Below, piece by piece: positions 24,043 through 32,783 of a stretch of DNA of 64,000 bases. Numbering within the stretch: the first letter of the stretch is position 1; each line of letters begins with the position of its first letter. Below the pieces are notes generated by a model. The model was not told the origin of the DNA and searched no databases. It saw nothing but the letters and a program-made list of their open reading frames with translations. The translations under genes were made by a program, and so were the position numbers. The stretch covers positions 1,426,001 to 1,490,000 of the forward strand of contig NC_017075.1 in assembly GCF_000284255.1 (NCBI RefSeq). The letters are read 5' to 3'. Source of the stretch: Rubrivivax gelatinosus IL144. GTDB taxonomy: Bacteria; Pseudomonadota; Gammaproteobacteria; Burkholderiales; Burkholderiaceae_C.

Positions 24043-24545
24043 CAGTCGCGGAAGTTGTCGAAGGTCAGCGGCAAGTCCGAGATTTCCTTCTTCAGCAGCG
24101 CGATCGCCGCCTGGAGGTCGTCCCGCTTCGCGCCCGAGACGCGCACCGCGTCGCCCTGGATCGCGCCCTGCACCTTGAGCTTGCTGGCCTTGAGCGCCTG
24201 CTGGATCTTCTTCGCGTGTTCGGCGTCGATGCCGGCCTTGACCTTGACGGCGAGCTTGAGCTTGTCGCCGCCGAGCTTCTGCGGCTTGGCCGTGAGGTCG
24301 AGGAAACGCACATCGACGTTGCGCTTGGCCAGGCGCGAGAGCAGCACGTCGCGCACCTGTTCGATCTGGAAGTCGCTGTCGGCGTAGAGCACGAGTTCGC
24401 GCTCCTTGGCCGACTTCTCGGTGAGTTCGACCTTCGCGCTCGACCCCTTGAAGTCGAAGCGGTTGCCGATTTCCTTGTTCGCCTGGTCGAGCGCGTTGCG
24501 CAATTCGACCAGATCGGGCTCGAGGACGGTATCAAAGCTGGGCAT
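24042..24545 (-). CDS. yajQ: YajQ family nucleotide/c-di-GMP-binding protein
   Basis: A 167-residue protein, close to the 163 of E. coli YajQ, with the two conserved blocks [19 protein letters not shown] and [14 protein letters not shown]. Two ferredoxin-like domains are expected. Some members bind c-di-GMP or nucleotides and act with a LysR regulator (as in Xanthomonas); others have no confirmed ligand. Divergent murB begins 14 bases away, so the two promoters must overlap or lie within the coding regions. Confidence 0.95.
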   Translation of the reverse strand: MPSFDTVLEPDLVELRNALDQANKEIGNRFDFKGSSAKVELTEKSAKERELVLYADSDFQIEQVRDVLLSRLAKRNVDVRFLDLTAKPQKLGGDKLKLAVKVKAGIDAEHAKKIQQALKASKLKVQGAIQGDAVRVSGAKRDDLQAAIALLKKEISDLPLTFDNFRD

Positions 24546-24559
24546 GGGAAAATTCTGCC

Positions 24560-25597
24560 ATGTCCCCCGTCGCCTCCCCGCTGCAGATCGAGTCGCGCGT
24601 GTCGCTGCGCGAGCACAACAGCTTCGGTCTGCCCGCCGTCGCCCGCACCCTGGTGCGCGTGCGCAGCGAGGCCGACGTGCGCCGTGTCGTCGATCACCCC
24701 GAGTTCGGCCGCGCCCCCAAGCTGATCCTCGGCGGCGGCAGCAACCTCGTGCTAACGCGCGACGTCGACGCCGTCGTGCTGAAGATCGAGATCGAGGGCC
24801 GGCGCCTGGTGGCCGAGACCGAAGACGCCTGGATCGTCGAGGCCGGCGCCGGCGAGCGCTGGCACGACGTCGTCGCCTGGACGCTGGACCAGGGCCTGCC
24901 CGGGCTGGAGAACCTAGCGCTGATCCCGGGTACCGTGGGCGCGGCGCCGGTGCAGAACATCGGCGCCTACGGCGTCGAGCTGAAGGACCGCTTCCATTCG
25001 CTGGACGCGGTCGACCTGATCACCGGCCGCAGCGTGACGCTGGACGCGGCGATGTGCCGCTTCGGCTACCGCGACAGCCTCTTCAAGCAGGACCTGGCGG
25101 GCAAGAGCGTCGTCACCCGCGTGCGCCTGCGCCTGCCCAAGCCCTGGGTGCCGGCGCTCGGCTACCTGGACCTGGAACGCAAGATGGCCGAGACCGGCGA
25201 CACGCACCCCAGCGCGCGCACGATCTTCGACTGGGTCTGCGCCATCCGCCGCGCCAAGCTGCCCGACCCGGCGGCCATCGGCAACGCCGGCAGCTTCTTC
25301 AAGAACCCGGTGGTCAGCGCCGAGCAGTGCCGCGACATCATCGGCCGCGACCCGGAGATCGTGCACTACCCGCTGCCCGACGGCAGCGTGAAGCTGGCCG
25401 CCGGCTGGCTGATCGACGCCTGCGGCTGGAAGGGCAAGTCGGTGGGCCGCGCCGGCGTCTACGAGCGCCAGGCGCTGGTGCTGGTCAACCGCGGCGGCGC
25501 CAGCGGCGCCGAGGTCGTGACGCTGGCGCGCGCGATCCAGGAAAGCGTCTACGGCCGCTTCGGCATCCGCCTGGAGCCCGAGCCGGTCATCGTCTGA
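24560..25597 (+). CDS. murB: UDP-N-acetylenolpyruvoylglucosamine reductase
   Basis: A 345-residue type I MurB that reduces UDP-GlcNAc-enolpyruvate to UDP-MurNAc with NADPH. FAD-binding motifs are visible: [38 protein letters not shown]. The catalytic serine region is NAGSFFKNP and the conserved GYRDS motif is present. The C-terminal region matches E. coli MurB. It is divergent from yajQ and converges on a ZIP transporter gene with a shared hairpin. Confidence 0.97.
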   Translation: MSPVASPLQIESRVSLREHNSFGLPAVARTLVRVRSEADVRRVVDHPEFGRAPKLILGGGSNLVLTRDVDAVVLKIEIEGRRLVAETEDAWIVEAGAGERWHDVVAWTLDQGLPGLENLALIPGTVGAAPVQNIGAYGVELKDRFHSLDAVDLITGRSVTLDAAMCRFGYRDSLFKQDLAGKSVVTRVRLRLPKPWVPALGYLDLERKMAETGDTHPSARTIFDWVCAIRRAKLPDPAAIGNAGSFFKNPVVSAEQCRDIIGRDPEIVHYPLPDGSVKLAAGWLIDACGWKGKSVGRAGVYERQALVLVNRGGASGAEVVTLARAIQESVYGRFGIRLEPEPVIV

Positions 25598-25602
25598 ACC
25601 CT

Positions 25603-25623
25603 CGGCGCTCTACGCGAGCGCCG
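25603..25623. terminator. Hairpin between convergent murB and the ZIP transporter
   Basis: CGGCGCT / AGCGCCG with a seven-base loop that contains the stop codon of the ZIP gene (25612-25610). It has no T-run on either side. It may weakly terminate both genes. Confidence 0.35.
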
Positions 25624-26482
25624 TGTCCAGCACCATCATCAGCACGAAGCCGAGCATCAGCCCGGCGGTGGCCTGGCGCTCGTGGCCCTGGCGGTGCGAC
25701 TCGGGGATGACCTCGTGGCTGACGACGAAGAGCATCGCTCCGGCGGCGAAGGCCAGCGCCCAGGGCAGCAGCATGGCGGCGCCGGCCACCGCCGCCGCGC
25801 CCAGCACCGCGGCCAGCGGCTCGACTAGGCCCGAGGCCGCGCCCAGCAGCGCCGCGCGGCCGCGGCCCATGCCGGCGGCGTGCAGCGCCAGCGCGACGAC
25901 CAGGCCTTCGGGCACGTCCTGGATCGCGATGCCGCCGGCCAGCGCCGTCGCACGCGCCGCTTCCGAGCCCACCGCGGCGACGCCGATCGCCAGGCCTTCG
26001 GGGATGTTGTGCAGCACGATCGCCAGCACGAACAGCAGCACGCGGCGCGGGCGCGCGTCGCCGCCCAGCGCGTGGCTGTGCGGCAGCAGGTGTTCCAGCA
26101 GCATCAGCCCGCCGGCACCGGCCAGCAGCGCCAGCCCGATGCCGGCGGCCCGCGGCCAGGGCGCGAAGCCGGCGGCGCGCACCGCGTCCAGCGCCGGGTT
26201 CAGCAGCGAGAAGCAGGTGGCGGCGAGCATCACGCCGGCCCCGAAGCCGAGCAGCGTGTCCTGGGTGCGCTGCGACGGCGTGCGCGCCAGCACCAGCGGC
26301 AGCACGCCCAGTGCGGTGGCCAGCGCCGCGGCGGCGCCCAGCGCGCCCGCATGCGCCACCGCCGGCGCCAGCACGAGCGCCCGCCAGGCCTGGGCCAGCA
26401 CGATGGCCGCGCCGGCGGCGCACAGCGCCAGGCCCAGCCACTGCAGCGGCCGCAGCGTGGCGTGGGTGCCGGTCGGGTTCAC
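25610..26482 (-). CDS. ZIP family divalent metal transporter
   Basis: A 290-residue membrane protein with about eight hydrophobic segments. The ZIP metal-path motifs are present: VLHNIPEGLAIG (HNxPEG) and IQDVPEGLV, and a His-bearing loop (LLPHSHALGG). It should import Zn2+, Fe2+ or Mn2+ across the inner membrane. The GTG start at 26482-26480 overlaps the TGA of the FagA-like gene (GTGA), so the two are co-translated. Transcription probably starts at the Fur-box promoter near 26983-27012, which argues for iron (or Fur-responsive) regulation. Confidence 0.9.
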   Translation of the reverse strand: MNPTGTHATLRPLQWLGLALCAAGAAIVLAQAWRALVLAPAVAHAGALGAAAALATALGVLPLVLARTPSQRTQDTLLGFGAGVMLAATCFSLLNPALDAVRAAGFAPWPRAAGIGLALLAGAGGLMLLEHLLPHSHALGGDARPRRVLLFVLAIVLHNIPEGLAIGVAAVGSEAARATALAGGIAIQDVPEGLVVALALHAAGMGRGRAALLGAASGLVEPLAAVLGAAAVAGAAMLLPWALAFAAGAMLFVVSHEVIPESHRQGHERQATAGLMLGFVLMMVLDTALA

Positions 26483-26847
26483 GGCTCGGCCCGGTCGACC
26501 GGCCGCAGCGTGAACTGCGCCAGCCGTGCCGACAGCGTGTGCAGGCGATCGGCCTGCTCGTCGTCGGCCAGCAGCGGCCCCAGCCGCGCCAGCGGCCGGC
26601 TGGCGGCGTTCAAGCAGGTCATGCGCCAGCAGACCGGCAGCAGCGTGTCCTCGGCGGTGTCCAGCAGCAGGCGCAGCATGCGCTCGTGCGTCGCGAAGGC
26701 CGGGCGGCCGTAGGCGGCGATCAGGCGTTCGCCCTGGTGGTGGTAGGCGCAGAGCAGGCGCGGCTCGTCGGGCTCGAGGCCCAGGCGGATGTGCATCGCG
26801 ATGCGCTGCCAGTGCCGTGCGGCGGCCTGGGTCTCGGCGGGGCACAT
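26479..26847 (-). CDS. Small FagA-like protein of an iron-regulated operon
   Basis: A 122-residue soluble, His- and Arg-rich protein with no signal peptide or membrane segment. Its features (HIRLGLEPDEPRLL; LLDTAEDTLLPVCWRMTCLN; then RPLARL) resemble what I recall of FagA, the Fur-associated gene of Pseudomonas. The match is from memory, so moderate. The function of FagA is unknown. It lies between a Fur-box promoter and a ZIP transporter and overlaps the latter by four bases. An iron-starvation role is inferred from this context. Confidence 0.6.
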   Translation of the reverse strand: MCPAETQAAARHWQRIAMHIRLGLEPDEPRLLCAYHHQGERLIAAYGRPAFATHERMLRLLLDTAEDTLLPVCWRMTCLNAASRPLARLGPLLADDEQADRLHTLSARLAQFTLRPVDRAEP

Positions 26848-26848
26848 C

Positions 26849-26893
26849 TCAGCGCTCCCGACGACGGGCTGCGGGGAAGGGACGGGCGGTCAT
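26849..26893 (-). CDS. Possible 14-residue leader peptide
   Basis: ATG at 26893-26891 with a good GAGGAG about seven bases upstream encodes MTARPFPAARRRER and stops at 26849, one base before the FagA-like start. Being short and rich in Arg and Pro, it may simply be a translational leader. No homology is claimed. Confidence 0.3.
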   Translation of the reverse strand: MTARPFPAARRRER

Positions 26894-26982
26894 GGCGGGC
26901 TCCTCGGCGTGACATGCACCGGGGCTGGCCGGGTCGCTGGCGTGCATGCGGGGGTTCTGCGGCTTCGGCGAAGCCATGAACC

Positions 26983-27012
26983 ATCTTACATGCGAATAAT
27001 TCGCATTTGCAA
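26983..27012 (-). promoter_or_regulatory. Fur-box promoter of the FagA-like/ZIP operon
   Basis: On the minus strand, -35 TTGCAA (27012-27007) and -10 TAAGAT (26988-26983) are 18 bases apart. The spacer holds the 17-base perfect palindrome ATGCGAAT-T-ATTCGCAT (27006-26990). It resembles the Fur boxes of beta/gammaproteobacteria. Fur-Fe2+ bound here would cover the promoter. The first gene starts about 90 bases downstream. Confidence 0.8.
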
Positions 27013-27039
27013 ATCGGAGGCGCCGGGCCTCGTGTCGAT

Positions 27040-29340
27040 TCAGGCTGCGGCGTTGGCGGGCTGTGCCAGGCCGGCGGCGATCGCGGCGTCGCGCGTGGCC
27101 GGCAGCAGATCCTCGAAACGCTGCACGTGGCGCGCGATCTCGTGCGCCGGCAGGTGGGTCGCACCTTCCTGCAAGGCGTCGGCGGTGGCGGCCAGCGCCG
27201 CCAGGCCGAGGTTCAGCGCCGCGCCGCGTGCGGCATGGGCGTTGACGCGCAACTCCAGCGGCTGGGCGTCGCGCACCGCGGCGCGCAGGCGCTGCACGAG
27301 CTGCGGCCCCTGGTCGAGGAAGCTGTGCACCATCGCCGCCAGGCGCTCGCGCGGCATGGCCTGCAGCGCCAGTTCGATCGCCGCCGGATCGATCAGCGGC
27401 GGGCTGTCACCGGCGCCTGCGGCAGGCGCGGCGGGCGCCGCGGATGCCGAAACCGGCGGGAACTCGGCACCCCCGGTGCTGCCGAAGAAGCGGCGCAGTG
27501 AAGCCGCCAGCTTCTGCGGGCTGACCGGCTTGGTCAGGAAGTCGTTCATGCCGGCGACCAGGCAGCGGTCGCGGGTCTCGGTGAAGGCGTCGGCGGTCAG
27601 CGCGACGATCGGCACCGTGGCGGCGGTCGGGTCGGGCAGGGCGCGGATCGCGCGTGTCGCGGCGATGCCGTCCATCTCCGGCATGTGCAGGTCCATCAGC
27701 ACGATGTCGAAAGGCCGGGTGCCGGCGGCGTGCATCGCGTCGACCGCCTCGTGGCCGTTGGCGGCGAAGACCGCGGTGTGGCCCAGGCGCTCGAGCAGCG
27801 CGGCCATGTACTGGCGGTTGACGAAGTGGTCCTCGGCGACCAGCACGCGCAGCGGCCGCGGCGGCGGCGGCGCGTCGCCGGGCAGCGGGTGCGGCGCGGC
27901 CCCGGCGGCCACCGGCTTGAGCGGCATGCGGAAGCGGAAGCTGCTGCCGCTGCCGGGCTGGCTGGTGACGGTGATGTCGCCGCCCATCAGGCGCGCGAGG
28001 TTGCGCGAGATCTCCAGCCCCAGCCCGGTGCCGCCATGGCGGCGCGAGCGCGAGCTGTCGCCCTGCACGAAGCGGTGGAACAGCGTCGCCAGCGTCGCCT
28101 CGTCGATGCCGATGCCCTGGTCGGTCACCGTGAAGACCAGTTCCGGCACGGCTACGGCGTCGTGGGCCTGGACGTCGAGCACGACGGCGCCGCGGTCGGA
28201 GAACTTGATCGCGTTGGACAGCAGGTTGAACAGCACCTGCTTGACGCGCGTGGCGTCGCAGAGCACACGCTCGGGCAGCGCCGGGTCGGCGACGATGTGC
28301 AGCGCAAGCGACTTGGCGTGCGCCTGCGGGCGCATCAGCGCCTCGACGTCGCGCAGCAGCGCGCGCAGCTCGACCGGCGTCGAATTCAGCACCATGCGCC
28401 CCGACTCGAGCTGCGACATGTCGAGGATGTCGTTGAGGATCGCCAGCAGGTGGTCGGCCGACTCGGTGGCAGTGCGCAGATAGCCGACCTGCTGCTGGTT
28501 GAGCCCGGTCTCGCGCAGCAGCGACAGCATGCCCAGCAGGCCGTGGAAGGGCGTGCGGATCTCGTGGCTCATGTTGGCGAGGAAGGCGCTCTTGGCCTCG
28601 CTCGCCGCCTCGGCGTCGCGGCGCGCCTGGCGCAGGTGCTCGGCCAGCTCCTCCAGCGCGGCGCGGCGGCGGTCGAGCTGGCGCATCTGGCGCAGCGCCA
28701 GCAGCGCGAAAGCCAGCGTCAGCGCCGACAGCGACACCGTCAGCCCGATGCCGATCATGTTGTGGTGCTGCACCGTGGCATTGCGCGCGGCGACCTGCTC
28801 GCCGACGTGATGCGCGGCGCGCATCGACAGGCCGTGGATCTCCTGGCCCAGCGCCATCAGCTCGGGCTCCAGCTCGAGCAGCGCGTCGCGTGCCGGGCCC
28901 TGGCCGCCCGAGGTGCCGAACACCTCGTCGGCCCGGCGGATGAAGCGGTCCATGCGCATCAGCGTGTCGGCGAACTCGGTCTCGTCGGCCAGGATGCGGG
29001 CGATGCGCTCGTTGTGCAGCAGGCCGACGCGGCTGATCCAGATGTCGTAGCGCAGCTGCAGCGCCGAGGTGTCGAGCACGCGCCGCGGGTCGATCGAGCG
29101 GCTCCACTCGTCGCGCAGGCGCAGGTACTCGGTCTCGGCCTGGTAGACGAGCAGCACGGCGTCGTCGTCGGCCACCTCGACGGCCTGGCGCAGCAGCGCG
29201 GCCTGGCGCACCTGCAGCCAGGCCACCGCCAGCAGGGCGAAGATCAGCCCGACGCCGAGCACGCCCAGCCAGGTCGCCCGGCTACGCCGTGCGTTCGGCA
29301 CCGTGGGTTCTAACGAACCTCGATCGTCCGCAGCTGCCAT
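27040..29340 (-). CDS. Hybrid sensor histidine kinase with receiver and Hpt domains
   Basis: A 766-residue kinase. Transmembrane segments at about 24-43 and 195-216 enclose a helical periplasmic domain of about 150 residues. HisKA phospho-acceptor H259 (MSHEIRTP) is followed by the ATPase domain ([25 protein letters not shown]). The receiver domain aspartate is D550 ([11 protein letters not shown]), and a C-terminal Hpt-like domain has [13 protein letters not shown]. The ATG at 29340 overlaps the upstream oxidoreductase by 31 bases; a GTG at 29301 (V14) would avoid this. Overlap suggests a functional pair with that protein. Confidence 0.88.
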   Translation of the reverse strand: MAAADDRGSLEPTVPNARRSRATWLGVLGVGLIFALLAVAWLQVRQAALLRQAVEVADDDAVLLVYQAETEYLRLRDEWSRSIDPRRVLDTSALQLRYDIWISRVGLLHNERIARILADETEFADTLMRMDRFIRRADEVFGTSGGQGPARDALLELEPELMALGQEIHGLSMRAAHHVGEQVAARNATVQHHNMIGIGLTVSLSALTLAFALLALRQMRQLDRRRAALEELAEHLRQARRDAEAASEAKSAFLANMSHEIRTPFHGLLGMLSLLRETGLNQQQVGYLRTATESADHLLAILNDILDMSQLESGRMVLNSTPVELRALLRDVEALMRPQAHAKSLALHIVADPALPERVLCDATRVKQVLFNLLSNAIKFSDRGAVVLDVQAHDAVAVPELVFTVTDQGIGIDEATLATLFHRFVQGDSSRSRRHGGTGLGLEISRNLARLMGGDITVTSQPGSGSSFRFRMPLKPVAAGAAPHPLPGDAPPPPRPLRVLVAEDHFVNRQYMAALLERLGHTAVFAANGHEAVDAMHAAGTRPFDIVLMDLHMPEMDGIAATRAIRALPDPTAATVPIVALTADAFTETRDRCLVAGMNDFLTKPVSPQKLAASLRRFFGSTGGAEFPPVSASAAPAAPAAGAGDSPPLIDPAAIELALQAMPRERLAAMVHSFLDQGPQLVQRLRAAVRDAQPLELRVNAHAARGAALNLGLAALAATADALQEGATHLPAHEIARHVQRFEDLLPATRDAAIAAGLAQPANAAA

Positions 29341-29867
29341 GCCGACCTGCTGAAGTAGACGGGGGTGCGGAGTTCCTCTTTCGCGTCGAAGGGGTAGATC
29401 GCGAACAGCGGCCCGCGGTCGCGCACGGCCATCGGCCGGTCGTCGAGCAGGCGGGCGACGATGACGTCGTGGCGTGCGGCGTCGTCGAACGGCATGTCCA
29501 CCCAGTAGTCGTTGAGCGCGACCAGCCGCAGCGTGCTGCCGCGTGCCGCCGCCGCGCCGAGCACGTCGCGCAGCAGCGGGCCGGTGAACTTGCGCGGCGT
29601 CGAGTACCAGGGCGTGCGCGTGACGAAGCTCGTCTGCGGCAGGTGCTCGAGCATCGGCATGTCGAAGTCGGCGCGGGCGCCGAAGTTCGGCGACTGCACG
29701 CGGCCGATCAGCGTCAGCACGACCGCGCCGGCCGGGGCCTCCAGCGCCCTGGCGGCGCCGCACCACGGGGCCAGCGCGGCCGCGCTGGCGGCGGCCAGCA
29801 CGCGGCGGCGCCCTCGGTCGTGCGAGGTCGCGCGGGTGACGGCGGCGACAGCGGAGCGGGCGGGCAC
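29310..29867 (-). CDS. Exported molybdopterin-binding-type oxidoreductase domain protein
   Basis: A 185-residue protein with an N-terminal signal containing RGRRRVLAAAS, close to a Tat or Sec signal. The rest looks like the oxidoreductase molybdopterin-binding (SUOX-like) domain, including PWYSTPRKFTGPLLRDVLGAA and DDRPMAVRDRGPLFAIYPFD. The conserved Cys of sulfite oxidases is not visible in the core, so molybdenum catalysis is unproven. It may be a periplasmic sensor partner for the kinase whose gene it overlaps. Whether it binds cofactor cannot be judged here. Confidence 0.7.
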   Translation of the reverse strand: MPARSAVAAVTRATSHDRGRRRVLAAASAAALAPWCGAARALEAPAGAVVLTLIGRVQSPNFGARADFDMPMLEHLPQTSFVTRTPWYSTPRKFTGPLLRDVLGAAAARGSTLRLVALNDYWVDMPFDDAARHDVIVARLLDDRPMAVRDRGPLFAIYPFDAKEELRTPVYFSRSAWQLRTIEVR

Positions 29868-29915
29868 GAACGGATTCTAGGGGGAGAGCCTCCCCCGAAT
29901 CGTCTGCCCTGAGGA

Positions 29916-31157
29916 TCAGCCGGAGTGGGGCTTGGTTTCCTCGGGCCGGGGCGCCAGGCCGTAGGGCTCGACCAGTTTCCAGACGTGCGGCGGGACCATG
30001 TTCTTCATCTTCGCCGGCTGCTCGCGGCGCAGGTGCAGCACGGTCTCGACGGCCTTCATCTCCAGCCGGGCGCGCGCGAACTCCAGCCCGCGCGGGCCGA
30101 CCTTGGGCATCAGCCAGCCGACGATGGGCCGCAGCCAGGACGGCATGCGGCGCAGCGGCAGGCCGCCGGCGGCGCGCTCGGTGTTGGCGAGAAAGCCCTT
30201 GACCGGGCCTTCGCGCTTGCCGGCGCTGCCGGGTTCGGCCAGCGTCACCTCGTCGCCGAGCAGGCCGAGGATCTTCTCGCCGCGCTCGTTGCGCACCAGC
30301 AACCATTGCTCGCCTTCGCCGCCCATGTAGCCGACGGTGATGTCGGCCAGCACGTTGCTGTAGTCGACGCAGGTGCGGCAGGTGAGCGGGAAGAAGTCCG
30401 TCGGCAGCTGCGACAGCGGCAGCTGCAGGAAGGGCACGCGGCGCTGGCGGCCGTCGTCGAAGCGGATCTCGACGTGGTAGTCGGCGCGGAACTCGAGATA
30501 GGTGATCGACTCCGGCTTGGGCGTCAGCAGCCCGAGGAAGCGGTGGAAGTTCTCGGTCGTCGTGTTGTCCGAACACGGCGTGCCGATGACGTAGAGCTGC
30601 TCCAGTCCCAGCTCCTGCTCCAGCGCGCGCAAGGCGTAGACCTGGCACGGGATGCCGATCACCGCCAGGCGCTTGTGGCCGGCGGCGACCGCCGGCTCCA
30701 GCAGCGACAGCAGCGGCGCGTAGCCCATGCGCATGCCGCGGCAGCGCGCCAGCTCGCCGGGTTTCGTCACCAGCGTCGGCACCGGGCGCCAGCGGTCCTC
30801 GGGGTCGGGGGCCATCGTCAGCACCGCGTCGACGGCGCCGGTCTCCAGCAGGCGCTCGGCCAGCCGGGTCGTGATGCCGGTCCACTGCGCGCCGTCGGAC
30901 GGGCGCTTCAGCGCCGCGCGCCACATGCGCCGGAAGGGGCCGAAGTGCAGCTCGTCGGCGCGCCCGGGGTCGCGCGGCCGGCCCTGCACGCGGGTCTCCA
31001 TCGCGGCGTAGTCGGGCTGGATGAACTGGCAGGCACGGCCGCAGCGGCGCGGGTCGCTGCTGCGCGAGACGCCGCAGTCGGTGCACAGCGTGCGGGCGGG
31101 GGCGTGGGGCGTGGGGGACTTCAAGGTTCGGGCGCGGTTCGCGGGACGCGCGATCAT
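29916..31157 (-). CDS. bciB: Divinyl (bacterio)chlorophyllide 8-vinyl reductase, BciB type (FrhB family)
   Basis: A 413-residue protein of the coenzyme F420 hydrogenase beta-subunit family. It has N-terminal cysteines C25, C28, C39 and C43 (CTDCG ... CGRAC) for an iron-sulfur cluster. Later come IGIPCQVYALRALE, IGTPCSDNTTTENF, LTCRTCVDYSNVLADITVGYMG. The latter blocks match BciB of chlorophototrophs, a ferredoxin-dependent reductase that reduces the 8-vinyl group of divinyl chlorophyllide. It would indicate a phototrophic host. A general FrhB-family reductase is the main alternative. The ATG at 31157 was chosen as the first before the cluster motif; no clear ribosome site is visible. Confidence 0.75.
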   Translation of the reverse strand: MIARPANRARTLKSPTPHAPARTLCTDCGVSRSSDPRRCGRACQFIQPDYAAMETRVQGRPRDPGRADELHFGPFRRMWRAALKRPSDGAQWTGITTRLAERLLETGAVDAVLTMAPDPEDRWRPVPTLVTKPGELARCRGMRMGYAPLLSLLEPAVAAGHKRLAVIGIPCQVYALRALEQELGLEQLYVIGTPCSDNTTTENFHRFLGLLTPKPESITYLEFRADYHVEIRFDDGRQRRVPFLQLPLSQLPTDFFPLTCRTCVDYSNVLADITVGYMGGEGEQWLLVRNERGEKILGLLGDEVTLAEPGSAGKREGPVKGFLANTERAAGGLPLRRMPSWLRPIVGWLMPKVGPRGLEFARARLEMKAVETVLHLRREQPAKMKNMVPPHVWKLVEPYGLAPRPEETKPHSG

Positions 31158-31212
31158 CGCCCAAGCCGGCCGCCGCCGACGCGATCTGCCGCAGAACGGC
31201 GGCGCTGGGGGC

Positions 31213-32364
31213 TCACTGCAGCGCTCGTTCGGCCTTGATCCGGTCGAGCTTGGCGGCGTAGAGCGCCTGCACCTGGGGCGTCGGGCTGGTTTCGCGGGCC
31301 AGTTCCAGCTCGCGCAGCGCCTGTTTCGGGCGCCCGAGCAGCAGCTCGGCACGCGCCAGCCAGTAGTGGAACTCGTGGTAGCTGGCGTCGCGTTCGACCT
31401 CGCGCACGAAGAACTCCCGGGCGCGGCGCGGGTCGCCGGCCTGCAGCGCGTCCAGCCCGGCATCGAACCAGTGGAAGGGCGGCGCCACTTCCAGCGACTG
31501 CAAGCGCGTGGCGAAGACCTGGGCCTCGTCGCGACGGCCCTCGTGGGCGAGCAGCTGCGAGAGGTTGGCCAGCGCGCTGCGGTTGGCCGGCTCGCGGGCG
31601 AGCAGGGTGCGCCAGACGGTCTCGGCGGCGTCGGCCAGGCCACGGCGGCGGTAGACGACGGCCAGCGTGTTGTAGCCGGCGGAGAAGTGCGCATCCTGCC
31701 GGATCGCCTCGCGGGCGTGCCAGTAGGCGTCGTCCAGCCGGCCCTGGGCCAGCGCCTCGGCGGCGCGGTTGTTCATGAACATCGCCAGCACCGTGGCCGG
31801 CGAGATCTCGCGCCAGCGGTAGGCGCCGATCTGCTCGCCGGGCAGGAAGTCGACGACGATCGTCGACTCCTTGCTGCGCCGCACCTGGCCGGCGGCCACC
31901 GGCCAGCCGATGCCGACGTTGACGTGGCCGCTGAGCGCCATCAGGTCGCCGCTGCGGCTCCAGCTCTCGTCGACGGCGATGCTGCGAAAGCGCACCGGCA
32001 GGCCGGCCTCGCGTGCGAAGGCCGCGGTCATCGCCACCAGCGACAGGCAGTTGCCCGAACGGGCGGCGAAGGTCTCGGCGGCGGTGCGCGTCGCGCCTTC
32101 GTAGTCCAGCGCCAGCGACTGACGGCGGTACAGCAGCTCGACGAGCAGGCGCCGCGGGTCCTCGGCGCGCCACAGCGCCGCGGTGTCGAGCGCCGCGCGC
32201 ATGCGCTCGTCGGTGGCGAAGACGCCCGCCGGGTCGGGCCGGTGCTCGGGCGGGGCGAAGGCCTCGTCGCGCCACAGCGGCGGCGGGGTGCCCGGGTCAG
32301 GGGCGGTGGCGCAGCCGGCCAGGACGGCCGTGGCCACGACGAGCAGTGCGATGGTGCGGCGCAT
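31213..32364 (-). CDS. Transglutaminase-like lipoprotein with TPR repeats
   Basis: The ATG at 32364 follows GGGAGCACCCC and gives 383 residues. The signal ends in a lipobox (AVLAGCATAP, Cys17). A transglutaminase-like core has the catalytic-type Cys in ARSGNCLSLVAM and His in ALSGHVNVGIG. From about residue 215 tetratricopeptide-like repeats follow (DAHFSAGYNTLAVVYRRRGLA; EPANRSALANLSQLL). It should be an outer- or inner-membrane lipoprotein with a protease-like or crosslinking fold and a protein-binding tail. The substrate is unknown. It lies 55 bases before the bciB gene on the same strand. Confidence 0.82.
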   Translation of the reverse strand: MRRTIALLVVATAVLAGCATAPDPGTPPPLWRDEAFAPPEHRPDPAGVFATDERMRAALDTAALWRAEDPRRLLVELLYRRQSLALDYEGATRTAAETFAARSGNCLSLVAMTAAFAREAGLPVRFRSIAVDESWSRSGDLMALSGHVNVGIGWPVAAGQVRRSKESTIVVDFLPGEQIGAYRWREISPATVLAMFMNNRAAEALAQGRLDDAYWHAREAIRQDAHFSAGYNTLAVVYRRRGLADAAETVWRTLLAREPANRSALANLSQLLAHEGRRDEAQVFATRLQSLEVAPPFHWFDAGLDALQAGDPRRAREFFVREVERDASYHEFHYWLARAELLLGRPKQALRELELARETSPTPQVQALYAAKLDRIKAERALQ

Positions 32365-32420
32365 CGGGGTGCTCCCGCCGCGCGGCTTGCGCGGCCGTGG
32401 ACATCCTACGCCGCGGGGCT

Positions 32421-32654
32421 TCAGGCGGTGGCGGTGCCCCCGGCGGCAATCTGGTCGGCCAGGCGCGCGGCGGCGGCGCGCAGTTCGGCGTTGCCCGAAG
32501 CGGCGGCCCGGGCCAGCAGATCGCGGGCGTAGTCGGCGTCGTGCTGCAGGCGTTCGACGTGCAGGAACACGCCTTCGTTGGCGAACAGCCACTTGAGGTC
32601 GATGACGTCGACCAGCTCCAGCGCGCCTCTCAAGCCTTGGGTTTCGGCATTCAT
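32421..32654 (-). CDS. Small conserved-looking protein of unknown function
   Basis: A 77-residue acidic protein starting MNAETQGLRG with a GGGAG ribosome site. It is entirely helical by eye, with Leu/Ala heptad-like spacing (ARDLLARAAASGNAELRAAA) and no signal or membrane segment. The first part, LELVDVIDLKWLFANEGVF, is reminiscent of small regulators, but I recognise no family. It may share a transcript with the downstream lipoprotein (56 bases away). Confidence 0.55.
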   Translation of the reverse strand: MNAETQGLRGALELVDVIDLKWLFANEGVFLHVERLQHDADYARDLLARAAASGNAELRAAAARLADQIAAGGTATA

Positions 32655-32783
32655 CGCACACTCCCGCCTTTTGGGCCTTCGATTCCACGCTGGCGCCGGG
32701 TAGGCGCCCGCCAGACGACGATAGCGCCGCCGGGCACCGGCCGGGCCGGCGATTCCTGGAGTCGTCACTCCAATTTCCGCAGC

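Noticed and set aside
29341..31164. Upstream open extension of the 766-residue kinase frame
   Set aside because: It runs through the oxidoreductase and bciB genes out of frame and encodes low-complexity residues. The kinase begins at 29340 or at the GTG at 29301.
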